Of a DNA stretch of 32,273 bases, positions 8,583 through 18,245 are shown in pieces (position 1 is the stretch's first letter; every line of letters begins with the position of its first letter). The translations under genes were made by a program, and so were the position numbers. A model generated the notes under the pieces. It made no database searches, had not been told where the DNA came from, and worked only from the letters and a program-made list of their open reading frames with translations. Source of the DNA: Streptosporangiaceae bacterium (GTDB lineage Bacteria; Actinomycetota; Actinomycetes; Streptosporangiales; Streptosporangiaceae); the NCBI GenBank assembly GCA_030038295.1, contig JASHPF010000275.1:1-32273 (forward strand). The letters run 5' to 3'.

Positions 8583-10074
8583 CTTCCGGCCGCACGCCCG
8601 GCTGCGCGGGACGAAGCCGGTGGACTTCACCACGTCCGTCACGCCGGTGGTAGCCGCGCTGGCGGAGGCGGCCGACGCGGGCTACGAGGACCTGAGCCGG
8701 GCGAGGGTGACCTGCGACTGGGTGCAGTACAAGGAGAACTTCCGCGACGTCGTCGACGTCCGGCCGCTGCTCGACTACCCGGCGACGCAGGCCGGCGCCG
8801 ACGAGCCGCCGCGGCCCGCCAGCGCGCCGGCCTACCGCTGGGAGATCGCCGTCGACGTACGCCGCAGCGCCGCGGTGCCGCTTCAGGAGCTGACGGCGGC
8901 GCGGCTGCGCGACGGCGGTGCCGGACGGGTCTTCCTGGAGGACTGGGGACCGGGCTCGCAGAGCTGCATCTGGGCCTTCAACACGCTGTACTGGACCGCG
9001 CTCGCGCAGTGGGAGAAGGCGTCGGGCCACGGCTACGAGCAGGCGCTGCCCGGCGGGGAGAGCGACGCCAGGAATCGCGACGCGGCGAGAGACCTCGTCA
9101 CCGAGCTGTTCAGCGTGTGGGACGGGCTGGCGGCGGCCGGAGCGCTGCCCGAGCAGCTCTACGTGGCCGAGCTCGGCGTGGGCAACGGCAGCCAGGCCAA
9201 GGTGTTCCTGGACGAGTTCCGCGACCTGGACGCGACCCACGGCCAGGAGTACTACCAGCGGCTGCACTACCTCATGTGCGACTACTCGCAGCACGTCCTC
9301 GACCTGGCCAGGGAGACGGTGGCGGCGCACGCGGCGCACGTCAGCTCGGTCTCGCTGGACGCGACCCGGCCGCGCCGCTCGCTGGGCTTCCTGCGCGGCC
9401 GGGTATTCCTGCTGTACATCTCCAACGTGTACGACAACCTGCCAACCGATGAGGTAGCTCAGTTCGGGGGCCAGCCATACCTGGTGCAGGCCCGTGCCTG
9501 CTTCCCGCCCGCCGAGGCGGCCGAGCTCGCGGCTTCGGTCGCCGCCACTCCCGCCGAATTGCCCGGGCTGGTGCACAAGCTGCTGCGGCTTGGCCCCGAC
9601 CTCCTCCCCGACGCCGCGCCGGGACACATCGCCGACCCCGACGCCGCGGTCGCTTTCTGGCGGCGGTCCTGGTCGGCGCTGCGGCTGGCGGAGCGCTACG
9701 TCCCGCTGACCGGTCTCGACCTGTACCGGCTGGGCACCTCGCTGACCGGGGAGATGCTCCGCCCGATGCTCGAGTCGGGCGGCGACGTCCGCATGCACGT
9801 CAGCAACGGCGCGCTGGCGAGCTTCGCCGACAGCATCGAGCTGCTGCATCCCTTCGGCAAGCTGGTCTGCCACGACCTGTTCCTGACCGAGGTCCAGGGC
9901 TACCGCACTGCGTTCCGCGGCCCGGGCAAGTACGACGGCTCGGTGGTGAACTGGGTAAACGGGCCGCTGCTCGCCCATGTCGGGCGGCGGCACGGGCTCG
10001 ACGTGCACTACGAGCCCTTCCGGCACCGGAGCGGCGGCAGCATCGTGACCATGACAGCGCAGGCACGGGACTGA
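8572..10074 (+). CDS. MidA-like SAM-fold protein of unknown role, embedded in one-carbon operon
   Basis: A 500-residue protein with a Rossmann methyltransferase core. Motif I reads AELGVGNGSQ, the following strand is YLMCDYSQHVLDLAR, and GRVFLLYISNVYDNLP corresponds to the NE-LDALP region of MidA/NDUFAF7 proteins. A C-terminal section contains CHDLFLTEVQGYRTAFRGPG, not assigned. I choose the ATG at 8572 because GGAGGG at 8558-8563 is correctly spaced; an in-frame ATG at 8551 is possible. It overlaps metF by 11 bp and is followed after 1 bp by the MetE-core gene, so it is translated together with both. Its position suggests a methyl transfer or carrier task between MetF and MetE, or a protein methyltransferase acting on an operon partner; neither is shown by the sequence. 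Confidence 0.7.
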   Translation: MLIDFRPHARLRGTKPVDFTTSVTPVVAALAEAADAGYEDLSRARVTCDWVQYKENFRDVVDVRPLLDYPATQAGADEPPRPASAPAYRWEIAVDVRRSAAVPLQELTAARLRDGGAGRVFLEDWGPGSQSCIWAFNTLYWTALAQWEKASGHGYEQALPGGESDARNRDAARDLVTELFSVWDGLAAAGALPEQLYVAELGVGNGSQAKVFLDEFRDLDATHGQEYYQRLHYLMCDYSQHVLDLARETVAAHAAHVSSVSLDATRPRRSLGFLRGRVFLLYISNVYDNLPTDEVAQFGGQPYLVQARACFPPAEAAELAASVAATPAELPGLVHKLLRLGPDLLPDAAPGHIADPDAAVAFWRRSWSALRLAERYVPLTGLDLYRLGTSLTGEMLRPMLESGGDVRMHVSNGALASFADSIELLHPFGKLVCHDLFLTEVQGYRTAFRGPGKYDGSVVNWVNGPLLAHVGRRHGLDVHYEPFRHRSGGSIVTMTAQARD

Positions 10075-10075
10075 C

Positions 10076-11157
10076 ATGGCGACCGGACCGCTGCTGGCGC
10101 AGGTACCGCAGCTACCCACGACCGTCGTCGGCTCCTATCCGGTCCCGGACTGGATGGAGCGGCTGAAGACTGACTACTTCCGCGGCCGGATGAGCCGGGC
10201 CCAGCTCGCCGACCTGCATGAGATGGCCATCAAGGCCGCGCTGCGCGATCAGGAAGTGGCCGGCATCGACATCGTCTCCGACGGCGAGCTGCGCCGCGAC
10301 AACGACATCGACTACTTCCTCGCCCGGCTGCCGGGCGTGCAGATCACGAATGCAGCGAAAGACTTCTACTTCGACTACTACGAGGCCACGCTGCCGCAGC
10401 CGCTGCCCGAGCCTGCCGGGACACCGCTGCGGCTGGCCGACGACTTCGCCTTCGCGGCCGCGCAGACCCGCGCACCGATCAAGTTCTCCTTCACCGGGCC
10501 GTTCTCCCTATCCCGCCACCTGCGCGGCAGCGCCTACCCAGACAACCGCGAGCTGATTTTGGCGATCGCGCGCATCCTGCACGACGAGGCCCGCGCGCTA
10601 GCCGACCGGGGGGCCAGCCTGCTGCAGATCGACGAGCCGTTCCTGGCCGGGCATCCGGACCAGGTGGCCACCGCGATCGAGGCGATCAACATCGTCGCCG
10701 CGGACGTGCCGGTCACCTGGGCGCTGCACGTCTGCTACGGCAACCGGTACGCCCGGCCGCTGTGGGAGGGCCACTACGATTTCCTCTTCCCCGCGGTGCT
10801 CGATGCCGCCGTAGACCAGCTCGTGCTCGAGTTCGCCCGGAAGGGCTACGAGGACCTGCCGGTGCTCGCCAAGTCCGGCTGGGACCGGGACGTCGGCCTC
10901 GGCGTGATCGACGTCAAGAGCACCGAGGCCGAGACCGCCGGGCAGGTAGCCGACCGCATCCGCCGGGCCCTCGAGTTCGTGCCGGCCAGCCGCCTGGTCA
11001 TCAACCCGGACTGCGGGCTGCGGCATGTGCCCGGCCCGGTGGCGAGGGCGAAGCTTGCCGCTATGGTCGAGGGCACCGCGGTCGTCCGTAAGGAGCTAGC
11101 CGACCGTCAGCAGACATCCCCACCGACGCCGAAACGCACGCGCAAGGAGACAACCCA

Positions 11158-11161
<4 letters not shown>
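10076..11161 (+). CDS. MetE-core cobalamin-independent methionine synthase-like methyltransferase
   Basis: A 361-residue protein corresponding only to the C-terminal catalytic barrel of MetE, which moves a methyl group to homocysteine. All four zinc ligands of that barrel can be placed: His218 and Cys220 (ALHVCYG), Glu252 (LVLEFA) and Cys313 (NPDCGL). QIDEP at 184-188 is the conserved substrate loop and TTVVGSYP at 15-22 the family opening. Classical MetE is about 750 residues and uses an N-terminal barrel to bind methyl-THF polyglutamate; that half is absent, so the methyl donor is uncertain. Short MetE-core proteins are known that take methyl from corrinoid proteins or other donors. It starts 1 bp after the MidA-like gene and overlaps metK as ATGA. 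The tail after residue 345 is basic and polar. Confidence 0.82.
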
Positions 11162-12414
<1,253 letters not shown>

Positions 12415-12416
12415 CG

Positions 12417-13334
12417 ATGACGACGGTCATAGGGCAGCCGGCGGCGGCCGCAGCGCACGGCGCCGCCGCCGGTGCACCCGCCCCGGACATCGCCAGGCTC
12501 GTGATGTGGTGCCAGGACCGGCCGGGGATCATCGCCAGCGTGGCCTCGTTCCTGCACCGCAACGGTGCCAACATCGTGCAGTCGGACCAGTACTCGAGCG
12601 ACCCGACGGGTGGGCGGTTCTTCTTGCGGGTGGAGTTCCACCTGCCGGAGGCGACCGCCCGGCTCGCCGGCCTGGAGCGGGCGTTCGCCACCGAGGTGGC
12701 AGCCGGCCTCGGCGCGCAATTCCGGCTGCGCGACACGGCGCTGCCCTCCCGGGTTGCAATTTTCGTGTCGCGCTACGACCATTGCCTGCTCGACCTGCTG
12801 TGGCGGGAGCGGCGCGGCGAGCTGCCGATCCACACGGCGCAGGTGGTCTCCAACCACGAGACCCTGCGCGCTGACGTGGCCTCGTTCGGGGTGCCGTTCG
12901 AGTGCATCCCGGTGACGAAGGACACCAAGCCGGAGGCAGAGCGCCGCGAGCTGGAGCTGCTGCGCGACCGGGTCGACGTGATCGTGCTGGCCCGCTACAT
13001 GCAAGTGCTGTCCGGAGACTTCCTGGCCCGCTGCGGCGTGCCCGTCATCAACATCCATCACTCATTCCTGCCGGCCTTCGCCGGCGCCGGGCCGTACGAG
13101 CGGGCGAAGGAACGCGGTGTGAAGCTGATCGGCGCCACGGCGCACTACGCCACCGAGGATCTGGACGAGGGACCGATCATCGAGCAGGACGTCACCCGCG
13201 TGTCGCACCGGCAGAGCGTCGCCGACCTGGCCCGGCGTGGCGCTGACATCGAGCGGACCGTGCTCGTTCGCGCGGTCGCCTGGCACTGCCAGGACCGAGT
13301 GCTCCTCGACGGCCGTACCGCCATCGTTTTCTGA
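12417..13334 (+). CDS. purU: Formyltetrahydrofolate deformylase
   Basis: A 305-residue enzyme that hydrolyses 10-formyl-THF to THF and formate. The N-terminal ACT domain (about 24-110) begins ARLVMWCQDRPGI; the formyltransferase-like domain follows with the catalytic set Asn212 and His214 in INIHHS and Asp250 in EDLDEGP. The INIHHSFLPAF stretch is typical of PurU and distinguishes it from GART, which lacks the ACT domain. An Ala-rich lead of about 20 residues precedes the ACT domain. The ATG at 12417 is 2 bp after the metK stop, with no clear ribosome binding site, suggesting coupled translation. It ends the one-carbon operon; the palindrome at 13351-13368 follows. Confidence 0.94.
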   Translation: MTTVIGQPAAAAAHGAAAGAPAPDIARLVMWCQDRPGIIASVASFLHRNGANIVQSDQYSSDPTGGRFFLRVEFHLPEATARLAGLERAFATEVAAGLGAQFRLRDTALPSRVAIFVSRYDHCLLDLLWRERRGELPIHTAQVVSNHETLRADVASFGVPFECIPVTKDTKPEAERRELELLRDRVDVIVLARYMQVLSGDFLARCGVPVINIHHSFLPAFAGAGPYERAKERGVKLIGATAHYATEDLDEGPIIEQDVTRVSHRQSVADLARRGADIERTVLVRAVAWHCQDRVLLDGRTAIVF

Positions 13335-13350
13335 CCGAGCGGCCCAGGCT

Positions 13351-13368
13351 GCCGCTGACGTCAGCGGC
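13351..13368. terminator. 18-bp perfect palindrome after purU, candidate terminator or operator
   Basis: GCCGCTGACGTCAGCGGC is its own reverse complement. Folded as RNA it gives a 7-bp GC-rich stem with an ACGT loop 16 bases after the purU stop, a good place for the operon to end, although no T-tract follows. As DNA it contains TGACGTCA and could equally be a dimeric regulator site upstream of the leuS leader. Confidence 0.45.
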
Positions 13369-13441
13369 GCGTCGGTGCCAGGCTGGGCGCCGCAACGGTG
13401 AAGGCGCGGTAATCGCCTCGCGCAGCGGCGCCCGGTGGCTT

Positions 13442-13447
13442 TACCCT
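13442..13447 (+). promoter_or_regulatory. leuS: Candidate -10 box of the leuS leader transcript
   Basis: TACCCT fits the actinobacterial TAnnnT pattern and stands six bases before the leader-peptide ATG, so transcription would begin at or next to that ATG, making the leader peptide leaderless. No purine-rich ribosome binding site precedes the ATG, in agreement. No convincing -35 element is visible. Confidence 0.4.
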
Positions 13448-13453
13448 GGTCCT

Positions 13454-13495
13454 ATGACCAGCTTCACCAGCCTTCTTCGCTACTGGCCGCGCTGA
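13454..13495 (+). CDS. leuS leader peptide (13 residues)
   Basis: A 14-codon reading frame encoding MTSFTSLLRYWPR and a TGA. Two adjacent CTT leucine codons at 13472-13477 are striking because CTT is rare in this genome, where CTG and CTC dominate. The stop lies inside the 5' arm of a 12-bp hairpin, itself followed at once by an intrinsic terminator and then leuS. Ribosome stalling on CTT when charged leucyl-tRNA is scarce would be the sensor. Attenuators of this sort ahead of leuS have been predicted in some Streptomyces; this frame is too short to be found by ordinary gene calling. Confidence 0.72.
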   Translation: MTSFTSLLRYWPR

Positions 13496-13516
13496 CCCAG
13501 ACCCGTCAGCGTGGCC
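13485..13516 (+). promoter_or_regulatory. leuS: leuS leader hairpin
   Basis: GGCCGCGCTGAC (13485-13496) pairs with GTCAGCGTGGCC (13505-13516) over 12 bp with a single G-U pair and an 8-nt loop. The 5' arm overlaps the last codons and stop of the leader peptide, so a ribosome on the leader controls whether it forms. It abuts the terminator stem at 13517. I could not identify a convincing antiterminator pairing that excludes the terminator. Confidence 0.6.
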
Positions 13517-13542
13517 GCCCCTCGTTTCCCGAGGGGCTTTTT
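13517..13542 (+). terminator. leuS: Intrinsic terminator of the leuS attenuator
   Basis: An 8-bp perfect stem, GCCCCTCG with CGAGGGGC, encloses a TTTCC loop and is followed directly by TTTTT (13538-13542). This is a textbook factor-independent terminator placed 45 bases before the leuS start codon and after the leader peptide, so it would stop transcription before the gene unless overridden. Confidence 0.85.
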
Positions 13543-13586
13543 CATGTCCGGCACAACCAGAGCGATTCGGCGAAGGAGACGCGACC

Positions 13587-16394
13587 ATGGCGACCGAGCA
13601 GGACGAGCCGCCGTTCCGCTATAGCGCCAGGCTGGCCCAGGACATCGAGCTGCGCTGGCAGGACCGGTGGGAGGCGGACGGGACGTTCCAGTGCCCGAGC
13701 CCGGCCGGCCCGCTGTCGGCGGGCTTCGAGCGCATGGCGGGCCGGCCGAAGTTCTTCGTCGCGGACATGTTCCCTTACGCCAGCGGCACCGGCATCCACG
13801 TCGGCCATCCGATCGGCTACATCGCCACCGACGTCTACGCTCGCTACCTGCGGATGACCGGCCACCACGTGCTGCACGCCATGGGCTTCGACGCCTTCGG
13901 GCTGCCCGCCGAGCAGTTCGCGCTGGAGACCGGCCAGCACCCGCGGGTCTCCAGCCGCCGGAACATCGACACCATGCGCGCCCAGCTGCGCCGGATGGGC
14001 ATGGGCTACGACCCCAGGCGCAGCGTGGAAACCTCTGACCCGCGCTTCTATCGCTGGACCCAGTGGATCTTCCTGCAGATCTGGGGCAGCTGGGTCGACG
14101 ACCGAACCGGCCGGGTCCGGCCGGTCGCGGACCTGGTCGCCGAGTACGCCGCCGGCGACCGTCCGGTGCCCGGCGGCGGCGCGTGGGCCGAGCTGACGGC
14201 CGCCCGGCAGGACCAGCTGATCGCCGGTCACCGGCTGGCCTACATCGCGGCCGAACCCGTCAACTGGTGCCCGGGGCTGGGCACCGTGCTGGCCAACGAG
14301 GAGGTAACTGCCGATGGGCGCAGTCAGATCGGTGACTTCCCCGTCTACCGGCGCCCGATGCGGCAGTGGATGCTGCGCATCACCGCGCTGGCACAGCGGC
14401 TGATCGACGGCCTGGACGACCTGGCCTGGCCGGAGAACGTCAAGGAACTGCAGCGCAACTGGATCGGCGCGAGCGACGGCGCCGACATCACGCTGCCGAT
14501 CGCCGGTGACCCGGGCGGCCGGATCGAGGTCTTCACCACCCGTCCGGACACCCTGTCCGGCGCGACCTACGTGCTGCTGGCGCCCGAGCACCCGCTGGTC
14601 GATTGCCTGGTGCGCGACGCCTGGCCGGCGAAGACCCCGGAGCGCTGGCGCGGCCAGCCGCCCGGCCTGGACCCGCGGGCGGCGGTCGCCGCCTACCGGG
14701 CCACCGCCGCCCGGCTGAGCGACCGCCAGCGGACAGCCGGGGACACGGCGAAATCGGGCGTGTTCACCGGCGGTTACGCGGTCAACCCCAGCACTGGTGA
14801 GCCGATCCCGGTCTTCATTGCCGACTACGTGCTGCCGGGCTACGGCACCGGGGCGATCATGGCGGTGCCCGCACACGACCAGCGCGATGCGGACTTCGCC
14901 CGCGAGTTCGGGCTGCCGGTACGGCCGGTGACGGACCCCGACGGCCAGTACGTCGACGCGCCGGGACCCCGGCTGGCCGGCCTGGATCGGGCGGCGGGCA
15001 TCGCGGCCACCGTGTCCTGGCTGGAACAGGGTGGCTTCGGCCGCGCGGTCCGTCGCTACCGGCTGCGGGACTGGCTGTTTTCCCGCCAGCGCTACTGGGG
15101 TGAGCCGATCCCGATCGTGTACGACGACAGCGGCGCGCCCGTCGCGCTGCCCGAGCGCGAACTGCCCGTGCTGGTCCCGGAGCTGACCGACTTCCGGCCC
15201 GCTCCCGGCCTGGACGACGACAGCGAGCCGGTGCCCCCGCTGGCGCGGGCGGGCGACTGGGTGACCGTGGAGCTGGACCTGGGTGACGGCCCGCGCACGT
15301 ACCGGCGCGAGCTGAACACCATGCCGCAGTGGGCCGGGTCGTGCTGGTACTACCTGCGCTACACCGACCCGGACAACGACGGGGCGCTGGCCGATCCCGA
15401 CGTCGAGCGGTACTTCATGGCGCCGGGCGGCGTCGACCTGTACGTGGGCGGCGCCGAGCACGCGGTACTGCACCTGCTGTACGCGCGGTTCTGGCACCTG
15501 GTGCTGTACGACCTGGGGGTGGTGTCGACGCCCGAGCCCTTTGCCCGGCTGGTGAACCAGGGCATGATCACGGCCGATGCGTTCACCGACGAGCGCGGCC
15601 GCTATGTGCCGGCCGCCGAGGTGTCCCAGTCTGCGGACGGCTCGGCGAGCTACCACGGCCGGCCGGTGCGCAGGCGAGCCGGCAAGATGGGCAAGAGCCT
15701 CAAGAACGGCATCAGGCCGGACGAGATGTACCGCCAGTACGGCGCCGACACGCTGCGCCTGTACGAGATGGCGATGGGACCGGTCGAGGCCGACAAGCCG
15801 TGGCAGACCGACGACGTGATCGGCGTGCACAGGTTCCTGCAGCGGCTGTGGCGCAGCATGATCGACGAGCAGACGGGCGAGCTGACCGTGGCCGACGCGC
15901 CAGTGGACCGGGCCGTTCGGCACACGCTGCACGCGACCATCGCCGCGGTGCGGCGCGACTTCGGCCTGCTGCGCTTCAACACCGCGATCGCCCGGCTGAT
16001 GGAGCTGACCACCGCCGCCGCCAGGATCTCTGCCGACGCGGGGGCGCTGCCGCGCGAGCTGGCCGAGCCGCTGGTGCTGATGGTGGCGCCGCTGGCACCG
16101 CACATCGCCGAAGAGCTGTGGGCGCGGCTGGGACATAGCCGGTCGCTGGCCTACTGCGACTTCCCGGAGGCCGACGCCGAGCTGGCCGCCGAGCGTTCCG
16201 TCACCATGCCCGTTCAGGTCAACGGCAGGACCCGGTTCACTATCACGGTGCCGTCCGGCGCGGGCCGGGAGGTGATCGAGTCCGTGCTGGCCGGGCATCC
16301 GGACTTCGCCGCGCACACGGCCGGCCAGCCGATCGAGCAGCTGGTGATCGTGCCGGGCCGGATAGTGAACGTCGTGATCGCGGCGGGCCGCTAG
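13587..16394 (+). CDS. leuS: Leucyl-tRNA synthetase
   Basis: A 935-residue class I aminoacyl-tRNA synthetase that charges tRNA-Leu. The HIGH motif is HVGH at 71-74 after FPYASGTG, the WCPGLGTVLANEEV zinc-side segment starts at 227, and the KMSKS loop is KMGKS at 700-704. The CP1 editing domain is present, with TTRPDT at 317-322 and GTGAIMAVPAHDQRD at 420-434, whose terminal Asp region clears mischarged amino acids. The anticodon-binding helical bundle and the C-terminal domain close the protein; the length suits high-GC actinobacterial forms, which are longer than the E. coli enzyme. AAGGAG at 13573-13578 lies 8 bases before the ATG. Expression is probably set by the upstream attenuator. Confidence 0.96.
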   Translation: MATEQDEPPFRYSARLAQDIELRWQDRWEADGTFQCPSPAGPLSAGFERMAGRPKFFVADMFPYASGTGIHVGHPIGYIATDVYARYLRMTGHHVLHAMGFDAFGLPAEQFALETGQHPRVSSRRNIDTMRAQLRRMGMGYDPRRSVETSDPRFYRWTQWIFLQIWGSWVDDRTGRVRPVADLVAEYAAGDRPVPGGGAWAELTAARQDQLIAGHRLAYIAAEPVNWCPGLGTVLANEEVTADGRSQIGDFPVYRRPMRQWMLRITALAQRLIDGLDDLAWPENVKELQRNWIGASDGADITLPIAGDPGGRIEVFTTRPDTLSGATYVLLAPEHPLVDCLVRDAWPAKTPERWRGQPPGLDPRAAVAAYRATAARLSDRQRTAGDTAKSGVFTGGYAVNPSTGEPIPVFIADYVLPGYGTGAIMAVPAHDQRDADFAREFGLPVRPVTDPDGQYVDAPGPRLAGLDRAAGIAATVSWLEQGGFGRAVRRYRLRDWLFSRQRYWGEPIPIVYDDSGAPVALPERELPVLVPELTDFRPAPGLDDDSEPVPPLARAGDWVTVELDLGDGPRTYRRELNTMPQWAGSCWYYLRYTDPDNDGALADPDVERYFMAPGGVDLYVGGAEHAVLHLLYARFWHLVLYDLGVVSTPEPFARLVNQGMITADAFTDERGRYVPAAEVSQSADGSASYHGRPVRRRAGKMGKSLKNGIRPDEMYRQYGADTLRLYEMAMGPVEADKPWQTDDVIGVHRFLQRLWRSMIDEQTGELTVADAPVDRAVRHTLHATIAAVRRDFGLLRFNTAIARLMELTTAAARISADAGALPRELAEPLVLMVAPLAPHIAEELWARLGHSRSLAYCDFPEADAELAAERSVTMPVQVNGRTRFTITVPSGAGREVIESVLAGHPDFAAHTAGQPIEQLVIVPGRIVNVVIAAGR

Positions 16395-16492
16395 TCGACG
16401 ACGACGTGCGCGCGGCAAGGCGCAGACCGCTTTACGCCGGCGGCACGGTGGCCGACGATGGTGCGGTGACGCAGGCAGGAAGGGGCACCACG

Positions 16493-17251
16493 ATGGGTCG
16501 GCTGGATGGCAAGGTCGCCGTGATCACCGGCGGCGAGAGCGGCATCGGCCTGGCGACCGCACGGCTGTTCGTCGCCGAGGGCGCGCGGGTGCACCTGGCG
16601 GGACTGCGCGAGGACCTGCTGAAAGCGGCCGGCGCCGAGCTGGGCGCCGACAGGGTGAGCTGGAGTGTTACCGATGTCACCGAGGAAGACCAGGTCATCA
16701 GCGCGCTCGCGCAGGTAGCCGACCGGTTCGGCGAGCTGGACGTGCTGTTCAGCAACGCGGGCATCAGCGGACCCATCGTGCCGATCACCGAGTTTCCGAC
16801 CGACGAGTTCCGCCGCGTGCTCGACGTGCACATCCTCGGCGCGTTCCTGATGCTCAAGCACGGCCTGCCGGTCATGCGGGATGGCGGCAGCGTGATCATC
16901 ACCTCCAGCATCGTGGGTCTCACCTCCGCTCCGGGCATCGCGGGCTACGCGACCGCCAAGCATGGCCAGGTCGGCCTCATGCGCACGGTCGCGAGGGAGG
17001 CCGTAGCACGCCGGATCCGGGTGAACACCATCCACCCCGGACCCACGGACACCCTGTTCCAGCAGGACATCGAGGTCCGGGCCACCGGCGCGGCCGCGGC
17101 CGATGCGGCCCGGATCTTCGACGGAATGATCCCGATGGGCCGGCACGCCACGCCGGAGGAGATCGCGCAGTCGGTGCTGTACCTCGCCTCCGGGGACAGC
17201 TCCTTCGTGACGGGCACGACGCTGTCCGTCGACGGCGGGATGATCATCTAG
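16493..17251 (+). CDS. SDR family NAD(P)-dependent oxidoreductase
   Basis: A 252-residue classical short-chain dehydrogenase. The cofactor loop is TGGESGIG at 12-19, Asp61 follows strand 3, NAG is at 88-90, and the catalytic Ser139, Tyr152 and Lys156 (YATAK) are all in place, with HPGPTDT from 181 as the post-catalytic PG motif. The C-terminal SFVTGTTLSVDGG segment is typical of the family. AGGAAGGGG at 16477-16485 sets the ATG at 16493; the frame is open further upstream but has no better start. It converges on an MmyB-like regulator, an arrangement common in actinobacteria in which the regulator controls nearby oxidoreductases. Substrate unknown. Confidence 0.88.
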   Translation: MGRLDGKVAVITGGESGIGLATARLFVAEGARVHLAGLREDLLKAAGAELGADRVSWSVTDVTEEDQVISALAQVADRFGELDVLFSNAGISGPIVPITEFPTDEFRRVLDVHILGAFLMLKHGLPVMRDGGSVIITSSIVGLTSAPGIAGYATAKHGQVGLMRTVAREAVARRIRVNTIHPGPTDTLFQQDIEVRATGAAAADAARIFDGMIPMGRHATPEEIAQSVLYLASGDSSFVTGTTLSVDGGMII

Positions 17252-17255
17252 AGCC

Positions 17256-17275
17256 AGCCGCGCTTGCACGCGGCT
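17256..17275. terminator. Inverted repeat between convergent SDR and regulator genes
   Basis: AGCCGCG and CGCGGCT form a 7-bp GC stem around a 6-nt loop, four bases after the SDR stop and 20 bases from the stop of the opposing gene. No T-tract on either strand. It could act as a two-way terminator. Confidence 0.4.
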
Positions 17276-17295
17276 CGGCCGGCCGCCGCCTTGTC

Positions 17296-18153
17296 TCAGC
17301 CTCCCAGGCCGCGGGCGCTGAGTTCCTGGAGCCCGATGACCTGCACGAGGCGGAGGTGGTCGGCGTCCAGGCTCGATGGTTCCGCGGTGTACACCACCAG
17401 CCGCAGATCCGAGCCGGCGACGGTGAGCACATCGCAATCGAGGGTGATCGGACCGACTTCCGGATGGACGATGGTCTTCGTGTTCGAGCCGGTGGTGTTG
17501 ACCACTCGGTTCGCCCATAGCTTGGCGAATCGCGGACTGGCCTGTCGAAGGTCGTCGACGAGACGGCTCAGCCGGGCATCGTCCGGATAGGTGCCGACGG
17601 CCCGCCGCAGGTCGGCGACCGCGTTGGTCTCGAAGTCGTCCGCCTCGGCGTCGCTCTTGCGCACCCGGCTCGACGTGCCGGTGAAAGTGCGCCAGAGCAG
17701 GTTCCGGTCCCGCCCGCTCAGCTGCGACGAATCGCCCATGAGTCCCGCCCACGCGGTGTTCCAGGTGATCAGTGTCCAGGCCGGGTCGTAGACCGCCACC
17801 GGCAGATCGGCAAGCCGGTCCACCAGGCGCTGCACGCTGGCCGGCACGTGGCTCGTCATGGCGACCTTTCTGGGCGGCGCCTGGCCAGCGACGGTGTAGA
17901 GGTGGTCGCGCTCCTCGACCGTCAGCCGCAGTGCGCGCGACAGGGCCGCGAGCACCTGCGTCGACGGGTTGGTGGCCCGGCCCTGCTCGAGCCGAACCAG
18001 GTAGTCGACCGAGATGCCCGCCAGCGAGGCCAGCTCTTCTCGGCGCAGCCCGCGAGTCCGGCGAGACTGGCCCGCGGGCAGGCCGACGTCAGCAGGCTGG
18101 AGCCGGTGGCGCCAGGCCCGGATGTAGGAGCCAATTCCGTCGCCCGCTTGCAC
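17296..18153 (-). CDS. XRE-family regulator with MmyB-like ligand domain
   Basis: A 285-residue transcription factor. Residues 6-90 are an XRE helix-turn-helix; the segment RRTRGLRREELASLAGIS (31-48) then YLVRLEQGR is a hallmark of the MmyB-like group, in which the HTH is followed by a PAS-like domain (about 100-270) that can bind a fatty acid or other ligand. The segment AWTLITWNTAW in this domain is also typical. The start is GTG at 18153. It is divergent from the LLM oxidoreductase with 92 bp between starts and convergent with the SDR; regulators of this group usually control such a neighbouring oxidoreductase gene, so the LLM gene is the likeliest target. Confidence 0.85.
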   Translation of the reverse strand: MQAGDGIGSYIRAWRHRLQPADVGLPAGQSRRTRGLRREELASLAGISVDYLVRLEQGRATNPSTQVLAALSRALRLTVEERDHLYTVAGQAPPRKVAMTSHVPASVQRLVDRLADLPVAVYDPAWTLITWNTAWAGLMGDSSQLSGRDRNLLWRTFTGTSSRVRKSDAEADDFETNAVADLRRAVGTYPDDARLSRLVDDLRQASPRFAKLWANRVVNTTGSNTKTIVHPEVGPITLDCDVLTVAGSDLRLVVYTAEPSSLDADHLRLVQVIGLQELSARGLGG

Positions 18154-18245
18154 CCCACCAGTGTCGCGCCCGCGGCTGGGTTCTGGGTGGTACTGGCAGT
18201 CCCGGGGTCCAGGGGGCCTGGATGCAGGGAACGGACCGGACCACC

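Noticed and set aside
8410-10119. Long minus-strand open frame antisense to metF end and the MidA-like gene
   Set aside because: Same GC-bias artefact; the plus-strand frame has the SAM-binding motif and a ribosome binding site.
13542-16418. Very long minus-strand open frame antisense to leuS
   Set aside because: It is the usual shadow of a strongly GC3-biased gene; leuS motifs and codon use are on the plus strand, and the antisense translation is low-complexity His/Arg/Gly.
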